Source: Bacteroides sp. CAG:1060_57_27 (GTDB lineage Bacteria; Bacteroidota; Bacteroidia; Bacteroidales; UBA932). From it: a DNA stretch of 64,000 nucleotides. Position 1 is the first letter of the stretch; each line of letters begins with the position of its first letter. The stretch lies in contig MNQT01000026.1 in assembly GCA_001915575.1 (NCBI GenBank), forward strand, positions 374-64,373, written 5' to 3'. This document shows positions 8,423 to 17,432 of this stretch, piece after piece. The notes beneath the pieces were generated by a model that saw only the letters and a list, made by a program, of their open reading frames with translations, ran no database searches and was not told the DNA's origin. A program made the translations under genes and the position numbers.

Positions 8423-10124
8423 CATACCCACTTCCGCCAAGGAGGTGCAGAAGCTCGGCTGGGACTACATCGACGTCATCATCTTTACAGGAGACGCCTT
8501 TGTGGATCATCCGAGCTTCGGTACTGCATGCATAGCCCGCTACCTGCAGAAGCACGGCTACCGTGTGGCCGTGGTCCCGCAGCCCAACTGGCGGGACGAC
8601 CTGCGCGATTTCCGCAAGCTCGGGAAGCCGAGGCTGTATTTCGCGGTGAACGCCGGAGCCATGGACTCTATGGTCAACCACTACACGGCCGCGCGCAGGC
8701 TCCGCCACAACGATGCCTATACCCCCGACGGACGCTTCGGACAGCGCCCTGACAGGGCCGTTACAGTCTATACGAAGATACTCAAGCGCCTCTGGCCGGA
8801 GGTGCCGGTGGTGATAGGCGGCGTGGAGGCATCGCTGCGGCGCCTGTGCCACTATGACTACTGGGCCGACCGACTGATGCCCTCGATACTGGTGGACAGC
8901 GGTGCGGACTGGCTGTGCTACGGAATGGGCGAGCGGACGATGCTTGAACTCACCAAGGCAATGGAAGCCGGACGGAATCTGCACCAGATAGAGAAGATTC
9001 CGCAGATCGCGTTCCTGCGCAGGGGGACATGCAAGGTTCCGGACGCACGCCTGCTGCATTCCTTCGAGGCCTGCCTTGCCGACAGGAAGGCGTTCGCCGA
9101 GAACTTCCACGATATCGAGACCTGTGCCAACATGCTGCATCCCGGCGTGCTGGTCGAGCCTGTCGGAGACGGCTATGTGCAGGTCAATCCTCCTCTTCCG
9201 CCTGCCACTACGGAAGAAATGGACTCTTTCTGGGACCTCCCGTTCACCAAGCGGCCGCATCCGCGCTACAAGGGCGGGCGCATTCCCGCCTACGACATGA
9301 TAAGGGATTCGATAATCACCCACAGGGGATGTTTCGGCGGCTGCAACTTCTGCACGATAGCCGCCCACCAGGGGAAGTTCATCCAGTCCCGTTCCGAGAA
9401 GTCGATACTCGAAGAGGTACGCCGGCTTGTCGCGATGCCGGAGTTCAGGGGCAATATCTCGGATCTCGGCGCACCTACTGCCAATATGTACGGAATGCGC
9501 GGGAAGGACGCCTCGAAATGCGGCGTGTGCCGGCGCAAGTCCTGCCTTTTCCCCTCGCCATGCCCCAACATGGACCGCAGCCATGTCCGCCTGCTGAAGC
9601 TCTACCGCGATGTGGACGCCGTGAAGGGCGTCAGACACTCGTACATAGGGAGCGGGGTGAGGTATGACCTTTTCCTCGACGACAAGGGCTTCAACGCCGA
9701 GGGAGGCAGGGAATATCTGCGCGAGCTGATGCTCAGGCATACTTCGGGCAGGCTGAAAGTGGCCCCGGAACATACCGAGGAGCATGTGCTCAGATACATG
9801 GCCAAGCCTTCGTTCAGGCTTTTCGAGACCCTGCGCAGGGAGTTCGACCGCATAAACCGCGAGGAGGGCACTCATACCGGGCTCGTCCCGTACTTCATCT
9901 CCTCGCATCCCGGCTGCACCTTGCAGGACATGCGCCGCCTCAGCGCGAATCCCTGCCTCAAGGGCATCTGGATGGAGCAGGTGCAGGATTTCATGCCTAC
10001 TCCGATGACCACCTCGTCGGTGATGTTCTACACGGGCCTGGACCCGCGCGACATGAAGCCGGTGTTCGTGGAGAGGGACCCGGAAAGAAAAAAGGAACAA
10101 AAATCTTTGTTTTTCAGAAAATAG
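8400..10124 (+). CDS. YgiQ-family radical SAM protein
   Basis: 574 residues. The radical-SAM cluster is CFGGCNFC (CxxxCxxC) in HRGCFGGCNFCTIAAHQG, preceded by an N-terminal region with FTGDAFVDHPSFG and VVPQPNWRDD that marks the YgiQ (UPF0313) family. The substrate of this family is unknown to me. The start is a TTG inside the end of argS: only this start includes the conserved IPTSAKEVQKLGWD segment that opens family members. A Cys-rich segment (CGVCRRKSCLFPSPCPN, about residue 370) may hold a second metal centre. It is somewhat shorter than many homologues, which carry a longer basic C-terminal tail. Confidence 0.92.
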   Translation: MNFLTECDIPTSAKEVQKLGWDYIDVIIFTGDAFVDHPSFGTACIARYLQKHGYRVAVVPQPNWRDDLRDFRKLGKPRLYFAVNAGAMDSMVNHYTAARRLRHNDAYTPDGRFGQRPDRAVTVYTKILKRLWPEVPVVIGGVEASLRRLCHYDYWADRLMPSILVDSGADWLCYGMGERTMLELTKAMEAGRNLHQIEKIPQIAFLRRGTCKVPDARLLHSFEACLADRKAFAENFHDIETCANMLHPGVLVEPVGDGYVQVNPPLPPATTEEMDSFWDLPFTKRPHPRYKGGRIPAYDMIRDSIITHRGCFGGCNFCTIAAHQGKFIQSRSEKSILEEVRRLVAMPEFRGNISDLGAPTANMYGMRGKDASKCGVCRRKSCLFPSPCPNMDRSHVRLLKLYRDVDAVKGVRHSYIGSGVRYDLFLDDKGFNAEGGREYLRELMLRHTSGRLKVAPEHTEEHVLRYMAKPSFRLFETLRREFDRINREEGTHTGLVPYFISSHPGCTLQDMRRLSANPCLKGIWMEQVQDFMPTPMTTSSVMFYTGLDPRDMKPVFVERDPERKKEQKSLFFRK

Positions 10125-10156
10125 TGTCATATTTGCATTCCGTTTAGAATACTTAT

Positions 10157-10531
10157 ATGGGACAGGACAACAAGAAACGACACATCATCAGCTATGAGAA
10201 CATGCCCCGCGAGCTTGCCGAGGCATTCGCAGAGAAGTATCCTAAAGGGTTCAACGACTATCTTCCGGATCTCACGAAGTATACGAAGCCGGACGGCACG
10301 CCTTTCTATGCCGTGATGCTCGAGCTTCCCGAGGACATCTACCTTGTGAAGATAAAGGTCAAGATCGACGATGCCGACGACATCAAGAGCTGGCTCGAGG
10401 GCGAGGAAGAGGCCGAGAACGAGGAAGTCGCGGGAACGAGCGGTTCCGTCGTCGACGAGGAAGGCACGCTGCCCGACGACAATATAGCGCAGTACGGCAC
10501 CGACGACGATTCTTCCGATTCAGGTGAATAG
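10157..10531 (+). CDS. Small acidic hypothetical protein coupled to ClC channel
   Basis: 124 residues. The first 85 residues form a compact domain (HIISYENMPRELAEAFAEKYPKG, then YAVMLELPEDIYLVKIKVKIDD); the last 40 are strongly acidic and low-complexity. No signal peptide or membrane helix is seen. I recall similar small proteins next to ClC genes in Bacteroides but know of no function. The stop codon overlaps the GTG start of the channel gene, so the two are translationally coupled. This suggests a cytosolic partner or regulator of the channel, which is inference only. Confidence 0.8.
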   Translation: MGQDNKKRHIISYENMPRELAEAFAEKYPKGFNDYLPDLTKYTKPDGTPFYAVMLELPEDIYLVKIKVKIDDADDIKSWLEGEEEAENEEVAGTSGSVVDEEGTLPDDNIAQYGTDDDSSDSGE

Positions 10532-12272
10532 ATCCCGTCTTAAAATATCTGACCAGAAAATACTCCTGTTTCTGAGTCTGGCGGTCGGCGTGCTCTCTGG
10601 GTGCGCCGCTGTCATCCTCGACCGGGCCATAGAATTTATCAGCGCCATTCTCGGCGAAGGTGGCGACGCCGGCAATGCCTACCACTGGAGGTACCTGATG
10701 CTCCCCGGCATAGGCATGTTCATATCCCTGATGCTGCTGAAGTTCGTGGTGCGCGACAATATCGGCCACGGCGTGACCAAGGTGCTGCTGGCCGTCTCCC
10801 GCAACGAATCCAAGATCAGGCCGCACAACACCTGGTCGTCGCTGCTGACTTCCGCCTTTACGATAGGCTTCGGCGGCTCGGTGGGTGCCGAGGCTCCCAT
10901 GGTATATACCGGAGCCGCGATAGGCTCCAATCTCGGCCGCGTGTTCGGCCTCTCCTACAGGCAGATTACCGTGCTCCTGGGCTGCGGCGCGGCCGGAGCC
11001 GTGGCAGGCATATTCAAGGCCCCGCTCGCCGGAGTGCTCTTCACCATGGAGATACTGCTCTTCAACGTGTCGATGAAGACCATGCTGCCGCTGCTTATAT
11101 CGACCGTGTCGGCTACCGTGGTGTCGTATATCTTCAGGGGGCAGACTCCGGTGTTCGCCTGCGCCCTTACGCCCTTCTCGCTGCCGAATATCCCGTTCTA
11201 CATAGTTCTCGGCGTGGCGGCCGGCTTCTTCTCGCTCTATTTCACCAACGGTACGCTTTGGCTCGAGGACAAGCTGTCGCACCTGCGCAATCCCTATGCG
11301 AAGTGGGCCATGTGCGCCGTAGGGCTCGGACTGCTGATATTCCTTTTCCCGCCCCTGTACGGACAGGGCTACGATGCACTGCACACCCTGCTCAACGGCC
11401 GCGAGTTCGTCCTCGAGAGAGACACCCCGCTGTCGTTCATGATGAGCAGTGCGTGGGGAGTGCCGCTGTTCTTCCTGCTTATACTCTTCTTCAAGATAGT
11501 GGCGATGACGCTGACCAATTCCGGCGGGGGAGTCGGAGGAACCTTCGGCCCCACGCTTTTCGCAGGGGCGGTGCTCGGCTTCGTCGTCGCACGCTGCTTC
11601 AACCTCTGCGGGCTCGCCGTACCGGAGCAGAACTTCGTGCTCGTAGGAATGGCGGCGCTCATGGCAGGAGTCATGCAGGCGCCTATGACGGCAATCTTCC
11701 TGATTGCCGAGATTTCAGGCGGATACGAGCTGCTGATACCGCTGATCCTGACTTCAACCGTGTCGTTCGGAACGGTAAGGATATTCGAGAGCTACTCCAT
11801 ATATACGAAGCGTATCGCCCAAAGCGGGGACCTGCTCACGCACGACAGCGATCAGGCGGTGCTCACCCTGATGAAGACCAACGACCTTATCAGGGACAAG
11901 TATCCCAAGGTGCAGATCGACGCCACGCTGCGCGAGATCGTGGACGTGATTTCGAACTCGGACGCTGCCGTGCTCGCAGTGATAGATTCGAGCGGACGCT
12001 TCCAGGGTATGGTGGACCTTGCGGCGGCGAGGAAATACCTGTTCAGCCCGGAGTGCTACGACACCGTGCATGTCTACAACATGATGGAGACTCCTCCCGA
12101 CTATATCTACTACGGAGAGAAAATGGACTCCGTGATGCAGAAGTTCGACCGGACCGGTGCGTGGAGGCTGCCCGTGATAGACAGCGAGCGCAAGTATCTC
12201 GGATTCATCTCCAAGTCGAGGCTCCTGACTGCCTACCGCAACGAACTCAAGGAGATTTCCGTGCAGGACTGA
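10524..12272 (+). CDS. ClC-family chloride channel/transporter with CBS domains
   Basis: 582 residues from a GTG start that overlaps the preceding gene by 8 bp. The ClC membrane domain (about 1-435) has the gating-glutamate segment GSVGAEAP (Glu123) and the Cl- selectivity segment GGTFGPTLFAG. Two CBS domains fill the C-terminal 140 residues. In LAGVLFTMEILL, Ile177 stands where H+/Cl- exchangers of the E. coli type have the inner proton glutamate. A hydrophobic residue there is typical of channel-type ClCs, so this may be a channel rather than an exchanger. The 3' end overlaps convergent tex by 26 bp. Confidence 0.93.
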   Translation: MNRSRLKISDQKILLFLSLAVGVLSGCAAVILDRAIEFISAILGEGGDAGNAYHWRYLMLPGIGMFISLMLLKFVVRDNIGHGVTKVLLAVSRNESKIRPHNTWSSLLTSAFTIGFGGSVGAEAPMVYTGAAIGSNLGRVFGLSYRQITVLLGCGAAGAVAGIFKAPLAGVLFTMEILLFNVSMKTMLPLLISTVSATVVSYIFRGQTPVFACALTPFSLPNIPFYIVLGVAAGFFSLYFTNGTLWLEDKLSHLRNPYAKWAMCAVGLGLLIFLFPPLYGQGYDALHTLLNGREFVLERDTPLSFMMSSAWGVPLFFLLILFFKIVAMTLTNSGGGVGGTFGPTLFAGAVLGFVVARCFNLCGLAVPEQNFVLVGMAALMAGVMQAPMTAIFLIAEISGGYELLIPLILTSTVSFGTVRIFESYSIYTKRIAQSGDLLTHDSDQAVLTLMKTNDLIRDKYPKVQIDATLREIVDVISNSDAAVLAVIDSSGRFQGMVDLAAARKYLFSPECYDTVHVYNMMETPPDYIYYGEKMDSVMQKFDRTGAWRLPVIDSERKYLGFISKSRLLTAYRNELKEISVQD

Positions 12273-14400
12273 CGAGCCTCAGCGCGATGCGCGACCTTTC
12301 CGTATCGACGTTCTCCACGACGACTGTCACTTTCTGGTGCAGTTTCAGCACTTTGGCGGGATCGGTGCCGCGGGGCCCGAGCCGTGAAACATGTATGAGG
12401 CCGTTCTCGTGTATGCCTATGTCTACGAAGGCCCCGAAATTGGTTATGTTCGTGACTATGCCCGGAAGTTCCATGCCCGCCTTCAGGTCTTCGAGTTCCC
12501 GGATGTCTTCCGCGAACCTGAACTCTCCGGCCTCTCCGCGGGGATCGAGCCCCGGCTTGGCCAGTTCCCTGATGATGTCGCGCACGGTGGGAAGCCCTGC
12601 ATCGCCGCTCACGAAATCCTCCGGATTTATTCCGGCGCACATCTGCGCGTTGCCTACGAGATGCGAGACATCTGTTCCCAGGCTTCTGGCCATCTTTTCC
12701 ACGATTCCGTAGGACTCGGGGTGCACTGCGGAGTCGTCGAGGGGGTTCTCTGCGCCCTTGATGCGCAGGAAGCCCGCGCACTGCTCGAAGGTCTTGGCTC
12801 CGAGCCGCGGCACGTCCGAAAGCTCTTTCCTGCTCTTGAAAGGCCCGTGGGTATTCCTGTAGTCTATGATGTTCTCGGCAAGGGCCGTCCCTATGCCGGA
12901 CACATATGCCAGAAGGTAGCCGGAGGCCGTGTTGAGGTTGACGCCCACGGCGTTGACGCAGCTCTCGACCGTGGTCTGGAGCTTCTCTTTGAGCAGGTTC
13001 TGGTCTACGTCGTGCTGGTACTGGCCTATGCCTAGGTTCTTGGGGTCTATCTTCACGAGTTCGGCAAGGGGATCCATTAGCCTGCGGCCGATCGATACGG
13101 CTCCCCTTACCGTGACGTCTTCGTCGGGGAATTCCCGTCTTCCGGCCTCGGATGCGCTGTATATCGATGCGCCGTCTTCGCTGACCGTCCATATCCGGCA
13201 GCCTTCTGGAAGGCGTATGCGGCGCATGAAGTCCTCCGTCTCGCGCGATGCCGTGCCGTTGCCGATTGCGACGGCCTGTATCCTGTATTCCGACAGTATC
13301 CTCTGCACTTCCGTTATCGCCTTCACCTTCTCGTTGCGCGGAGGGTGCGGATAGATTATCGTGTGGTACAGCAGCCCTCCCTGTTCGTCGAGGCAGGCGA
13401 GCTTGCAGCCGTTGCGGTAGCCGGGGTCAATGGCGAGCGTGCGCTTCTGGCCTACCGGGGCGCCGAGCAGCAGCTGGCGCAGGTTCTCCCCGAAGACCCT
13501 GATGCTCTCCTCGTCGGCCTTATGCTTGGCTTCCCTGATCACTTCCCCGCTGATCGAAGGATAGAGCAGGCGCTTGAACGAGTCGGCGGCCGCCAGCCGT
13601 ATCTCGGAGGCCAGTGCTTCGGAAGGGTAGCCCTGTGCCTTGCAGAAGTCGTAGTATATCTTCGATGTGCATTTCTCGGGGTCGGCGTCTATGCTTACGC
13701 TGACGAACCCTTCGGCCTCGGCCCTGAGTACGGCCAGCAGGTTGTGCGAGGGAATCCTGTCGAGCGGATAGCTGAAATCGAAATAGCTGCGGTACTTCGC
13801 TGCTTCGGGATTCTCCCTGCCGGCCTTCGTGACGGCGGACCTTATGCGGCGCGTGCGGAAGATCGCGCGCTGGTTTTCCCTGATCTGGGCCGTCTCGGAG
13901 AGCCTTTCGGCTATTATGTCCCTTGCACCCTGGAGTGCGTCTCCTGGGCCTGGAACCTCGTCGGAAGTATACTTTGCCGCTTCGGAGAGCGGGTTGCGTG
14001 CGGCGAGCGTCCACATGGCGTCGGCGAGCGGCTCGAGTCCCCGCTCCCTGGCCTGGGTCGCCCGGGTGCGCCTCTTTGGCCTGTAGGGAAGGTAGAGGTC
14101 TTCGAGTTCGGCGGAACTGAGGCAGTTCTCGATCCTTTCCTTCATGGCCTCGTCGAGTGCTCCGGCCTGCGAGATTGCGGCAAGTATGGTCTGCTTGCGC
14201 TTCTCCATTTCTCCGAACACGTCGCACAGGTGCTTGATTTCGGCCACGGAGGCGTCGTCCAGGCCGCCCGTCTTCTCCTTGCGGTAGCGGCTTATGAAAG
14301 GTATGGTGTCTCCCTGAGCGAACATCTCCACGCAGTTCTCCACCTGCCAGGCCTTTATTCCGAGCAGCCCGGCTATATGTCTGATGTACAGTTCCTTCAT
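12247..14400 (-). CDS. tex: Tex family RNA-binding transcription accessory protein
   Basis: 717 residues. Domains in order are the Tex N-terminal helical region, a YqgF/RNase H-like domain (LAIDPGYRNGCKLACLDEQ, about 325-450), a helix-hairpin-helix block (LNTASGYLLAYVSGIGTALA then GPFKSRKELSDVPRLGAKTF), and a C-terminal S1 RNA-binding domain (GIVTNITNFGAFVDIGIHENG). Tex proteins bind nucleic acid and RNA polymerase-associated complexes and affect transcription and stress responses. The ATG overlaps the stop of the upstream glycosyltransferase (ATGA). Longer in-frame sequence upstream of 14400 belongs to the glycosyltransferase region and lacks family similarity. Confidence 0.96.
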   Translation of the reverse strand: MKELYIRHIAGLLGIKAWQVENCVEMFAQGDTIPFISRYRKEKTGGLDDASVAEIKHLCDVFGEMEKRKQTILAAISQAGALDEAMKERIENCLSSAELEDLYLPYRPKRRTRATQARERGLEPLADAMWTLAARNPLSEAAKYTSDEVPGPGDALQGARDIIAERLSETAQIRENQRAIFRTRRIRSAVTKAGRENPEAAKYRSYFDFSYPLDRIPSHNLLAVLRAEAEGFVSVSIDADPEKCTSKIYYDFCKAQGYPSEALASEIRLAAADSFKRLLYPSISGEVIREAKHKADEESIRVFGENLRQLLLGAPVGQKRTLAIDPGYRNGCKLACLDEQGGLLYHTIIYPHPPRNEKVKAITEVQRILSEYRIQAVAIGNGTASRETEDFMRRIRLPEGCRIWTVSEDGASIYSASEAGRREFPDEDVTVRGAVSIGRRLMDPLAELVKIDPKNLGIGQYQHDVDQNLLKEKLQTTVESCVNAVGVNLNTASGYLLAYVSGIGTALAENIIDYRNTHGPFKSRKELSDVPRLGAKTFEQCAGFLRIKGAENPLDDSAVHPESYGIVEKMARSLGTDVSHLVGNAQMCAGINPEDFVSGDAGLPTVRDIIRELAKPGLDPRGEAGEFRFAEDIRELEDLKAGMELPGIVTNITNFGAFVDIGIHENGLIHVSRLGPRGTDPAKVLKLHQKVTVVVENVDTERSRIALRLVSPARKSP

Positions 14401-15125
14401 TTCGCTGCCCTCGTGAATTTGCGGAACCTCAGGGCGATTACGCCCCAGAAGGCCTCTCCGAATATGCTTCCTGACATCTTGGACGTGCCGGCCTTGCGGT
14501 TGACGAATATTACCGGGACTTCCGCTATGCGGAACCCGAGCTTGTGGGCGGTATATTTCAGCTCTATCTGGAAGCCGTAGCCCTTCATCCTTATCTTGTC
14601 GAGGTCGATAGTCTCGAGCACCCTGCGCGAGTAGCATACGAAACCGGCGGTGCTGTCGAATATCTTGAATCCGAGCACCGTTCTGACATAGATCGAGGCG
14701 CAGTAGGAGAGCAGTATCCTGCCCATGGGCCAGTTGACCACGTTGACGCCGTCGCAGTAGCGGGAGCCTACCGACATGTCGGCTCCTCCCTGCGTGCATG
14801 CCGCGAGCAGCCTCGGAAGGTCGGCGGGGTTGTGCGAGAAGTCCGCGTCCATTTCGAACACATAGTCGTAGTCCCTGACGCAGGCCCACCTGAAGCCCGC
14901 GACATAAGCCGTGCCGAGCCCCTGCTTGCCGCTCCTGCACAGGAGGAACAGCCTGTCGGGGTATCCGGCCTGCATCTTCCTTACCGCGTCGGCCGTGCCG
15001 TCGGGGGAGCCGTCGTCTATGACCAGTATGTGATAGCCGTCTTCTATGGCGAAGACGGCCGGGACTATGCGCGAGATGTTCTCGATCTCGTTGTAGGTAG
15101 GAATTATGACCAGTTTCTTTTCCAT
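14397..15125 (-). CDS. DPM1-like polyprenol-phosphate glycosyltransferase (GT2)
   Basis: 242 residues. The GT-A fold carries LVIIPTYNEIENI at the N-terminus, LVIDDGSPDGTADAV, and the metal-binding EMDADFSHNP (DxD type). GLGTAYVAGFRWA and the C-terminal NRKAGTSKMSGSIFGEAFWG segment are diagnostic of the dolichol-phosphate mannose synthase branch. It likely transfers a sugar from an NDP-sugar to a polyprenyl phosphate on the inner membrane face, but has no C-terminal membrane helices. ATG 15125 is preferred; the -7 box ends at 15131, leaving a leader of about 2 bases, so the mRNA may be leaderless. Confidence 0.93.
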   Translation of the reverse strand: MEKKLVIIPTYNEIENISRIVPAVFAIEDGYHILVIDDGSPDGTADAVRKMQAGYPDRLFLLCRSGKQGLGTAYVAGFRWACVRDYDYVFEMDADFSHNPADLPRLLAACTQGGADMSVGSRYCDGVNVVNWPMGRILLSYCASIYVRTVLGFKIFDSTAGFVCYSRRVLETIDLDKIRMKGYGFQIELKYTAHKLGFRIAEVPVIFVNRKAGTSKMSGSIFGEAFWGVIALRFRKFTRAAK

Positions 15126-15130
15126 CAATA

Positions 15131-15138
15131 CAAATTTA
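15131..15138 (-). promoter_or_regulatory. -7 element for the DPM1-like gene and tex
   Basis: TAAATTTG on the minus strand matches TAnnTTTG. The predicted start is 15127, two bases before the ATG. Confidence 0.6.
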
Positions 15139-15139
15139 G

Positions 15140-15147
15140 TATTTTTG
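15140..15147 (+). promoter_or_regulatory. -7 element for the GT2 gene at 15185
   Basis: TATTTTTG matches TAnnTTTG. It is back-to-back with the divergent -7 element one base away and predicts a 34-base leader. Confidence 0.55.
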
Positions 15148-15184
15148 TCGGGACTTTTATTGTTTTCCGCCTTAATTGCACGAT

Positions 15185-16519
15185 ATGTCAGTTTCTGTCT
15201 TCAATATCCCGCCGCGTCCTTCCACCGGCGACATACGCAGGATAGCCTCCGCATGCAGCGGAGAATACAGTTTCATATGTACCCGCACCACGCTTCCGGA
15301 ATGGGTTGCCGGAGGAAGGGAGCGTATGCTCAGGCTTGCGGACGACACCGGGGCCGTGCTCCTGTATGCCGACCGCTTCAACCGTGTGGACGGCTGCCTC
15401 GAACCTTGGCCTGTCATCGACTGGCAGGAAGGCTCGCTGCGCGACGACTTCGATTTCGGCAGCGTGCTGCTGGTGAGGAACTCCGCGCTCGTGCAGGCGG
15501 CCTCGGAAATGGATGCGGACTACCGCTACGCCGGTCTGTACGACCTGTGGCTGCGCCTTTCGAGACAGGGGGAGTTCGTGCATATTGGCGAATACCTCTA
15601 TTACGAGGACAAGGAAGACCTGCGCAGCTCCGGGGAGAAGCTCTTCGACTATGTGAACCCCTCGGCGCGGGAAGTGCAGATAGAAATGGAGAGGGCCTGC
15701 ACGGCTCATCTCAAGGCCGTAGGCGGCTACCTGGCCCCGGTCTTCAAGGATGTCGACCTCGGCTCCGGAGGCAGCTTCGAGTTCGAGGCGTCGGTCGTGA
15801 TACCCTGCCGCAACAGGGTGCGCACCATAGGCGACGCCATACGTTCGGCGCTCTCCCAGAAGACGGACTTTCCCTATAATGTAATAGTGGTCGACGACAA
15901 TTCCACCGACGGAACGCCCGAAGTGATTTCGTCCTTTGACGATCCACGCCTCGTGTACATAGCACAGGAACCCGGATACCATGCGATAGGCGGTAACTGG
16001 AACGCCGCCATATGGCACCCTTCCTGCGGGAGGTTCGCCCTGCAGCTCGACTCGGACGACATGTATTCCGACGACGAGGTGGTCACCCGCTTCGTAAGGG
16101 CGTTCCGCGAGCAGGACTGCGCTATGGTCATAGGCAGCTACAGGATTACCGACTTCGACCTTAACGAACTGCCTCCGGGAGTAATCGACCACAGGGAGTG
16201 GACCGAGGAGAACGGACGCAACAACGCCCTCCGCATCAACGGGCTCGGGGCTCCGCGGGGTTTCTGGACTCCGCTGCTGCGCAGCATCGGAGGCTTTCCC
16301 GTGACCAAGTACGGCGAAGACTATGCGGTCGCGCTCCGCATAAGCCGCGAGTACAGGATAGGGCGCATCTGGGATGTGATGTATGACTGCCGCAGGTGGA
16401 CGGGCAATTCCGACGCCGACCTGAGCGTAGACAGGGTTAACGCCAACAACCTCTATAAGGACCGTCTGAGGACCTGGGAGCTTGCCGCAAGGCGGAGACT
16501 CAACGCCGGTAAAAAATAG
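15185..16519 (+). CDS. Two-part family 2 glycosyltransferase
   Basis: 444 residues from ATG 15185. The C-terminal half (about 200-444) is a standard GT2 domain: [34 protein letters not shown] and the DxD-like [13 protein letters not shown]. The N-terminal 190 residues ([13 protein letters not shown], then [20 protein letters not shown]) resemble the second half of a GT-A domain without its nucleotide-binding start, so this part looks like a degenerate tandem copy. No membrane segment is seen. The acceptor and sugar donor are unknown. It is divergent from the DPM1-like gene, which suggests shared involvement in glycan synthesis. Confidence 0.88.
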   Translation: MSVSVFNIPPRPSTGDIRRIASACSGEYSFICTRTTLPEWVAGGRERMLRLADDTGAVLLYADRFNRVDGCLEPWPVIDWQEGSLRDDFDFGSVLLVRNSALVQAASEMDADYRYAGLYDLWLRLSRQGEFVHIGEYLYYEDKEDLRSSGEKLFDYVNPSAREVQIEMERACTAHLKAVGGYLAPVFKDVDLGSGGSFEFEASVVIPCRNRVRTIGDAIRSALSQKTDFPYNVIVVDDNSTDGTPEVISSFDDPRLVYIAQEPGYHAIGGNWNAAIWHPSCGRFALQLDSDDMYSDDEVVTRFVRAFREQDCAMVIGSYRITDFDLNELPPGVIDHREWTEENGRNNALRINGLGAPRGFWTPLLRSIGGFPVTKYGEDYAVALRISREYRIGRIWDVMYDCRRWTGNSDADLSVDRVNANNLYKDRLRTWELAARRRLNAGKK

Positions 16520-16538
16520 GAGAATCCTGCGGATACTC

Positions 16539-16569
16539 TTGCAGATTCCGTTTCTTTGTCATATCTTTG
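16539..16569 (+). promoter_or_regulatory. Promoter of ABC-GntR-DUF2807 operon
   Basis: TTG (16539-16541), a 20-bp spacer and TATCTTTG (16562-16569) match the Bacteroidota promoter. The predicted start near 16573 falls in the adjoining inverted repeat. Confidence 0.75.
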
Positions 16570-16570
16570 T

Positions 16571-16594
16571 CGTGTATTAATAAACTACTACACG
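16571..16594. promoter_or_regulatory. Inverted repeat CGTGTA-N12-TACACG, likely GntR (YtrA-type) operator
   Basis: Perfect 6-bp arms (16571-16576 and 16589-16594) start two bases after the -7 box and cover the predicted transcript start. GTGTA...TACAC inverted repeats are, as I recall, the sites of YtrA-subfamily GntR repressors. The operon encodes such a regulator at 18258, so autorepression is the natural reading. Confidence 0.65.
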
Positions 16595-16601
16595 AAAGCA
16601 T

Positions 16602-17429
16602 ATGATAAAGATCGACAACCTGGCGTTCAGCTACGGAAAGAATCAGGTCCTGAACAATATCAGCCTGACACTCGGGGAGGGCAGGATTTACGGCCTTCTC
16701 GGAGAGAACGGCGTCGGAAAGACGACGCTGCTGACACTGTTGTGCGGGCTGAAGGCTCCGCAGCGGGGAACCATACTTGCAGAGGGGGAGCAGCCCTCGC
16801 ACCGCAGCCCGGCATGGCTCGAGCAGATTTCCTACCTGCCCGACGATGTCGCTCCGGTGAACGACAAGGCTCTCGGGTGGGCGCGCAGCCGGGGACGCTT
16901 CTGGCCCGGCTTCTCTCTCGACAAGTTCGTCTCCGTGATGCGCGAGTTCGAGACCGACACCGAGCAGAAGCTCTCAACCATGTCGGCCGGACAGCTCAAG
17001 AAGACATACATCAGCTTCTGCCTCGCCTGCAACACTAAGTACCTCTTCATGGACGAGCCCACCAACGGCCTGGACATCCCGTCCAAGGCGCAGTTCCGTT
17101 CTGCCGTGCTGAAATATACCGACGAGAACGCTACGCTCGTGATTTCCACGCACCAGGTCCGCGACCTCGAGAATGTCATAGACCCCATAATCATACTCGA
17201 GCCCCAGGATGTGCTGCTCAACGCCTCGGTAGAGGAGATTTCGTCAAGGCTTTTCTTCGACTACGGCTCCGAACTGCATCCGGAGAGCCTCTACTCCGAG
17301 CAGCTTCCCGGCGGCTTCATACAGGTGTACCCCAACAGGGACGGCCGCGACAGCAAGGTCAATATCGAGGCCCTGTTCAACGCCGCGCACCGCAACAGGG
17401 AGGTGATAAAGTCGCTTTTCAGCAAATAA
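16602..17429 (+). CDS. ABC transporter ATP-binding protein (YtrB-like)
   Basis: 275 residues. It carries Walker A GENGVGKTT, signature segment MSAGQLKK (Q-loop region upstream), Walker B YLFMDEPTNGLD and the H-loop ISTHQVRDLE. The C-terminal 70 residues are a family-specific extension. It energises export or remodelling by the permease encoded 3 bp downstream. It is the first gene of the operon ABC ATPase, permease, GntR regulator, DUF2807 lipoprotein. YtrA-linked transporters often respond to cell-envelope stress, which is knowledge of the family rather than evidence here. Confidence 0.94.
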   Translation: MIKIDNLAFSYGKNQVLNNISLTLGEGRIYGLLGENGVGKTTLLTLLCGLKAPQRGTILAEGEQPSHRSPAWLEQISYLPDDVAPVNDKALGWARSRGRFWPGFSLDKFVSVMREFETDTEQKLSTMSAGQLKKTYISFCLACNTKYLFMDEPTNGLDIPSKAQFRSAVLKYTDENATLVISTHQVRDLENVIDPIIILEPQDVLLNASVEEISSRLFFDYGSELHPESLYSEQLPGGFIQVYPNRDGRDSKVNIEALFNAAHRNREVIKSLFSK

Positions 17430-17432
17430 ACA

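Noticed and set aside
8277..10130. 617-codon minus-strand open frame opposite ygiQ
   Set aside because: Shadow of ygiQ, which has the radical-SAM Cys motif and correct context.
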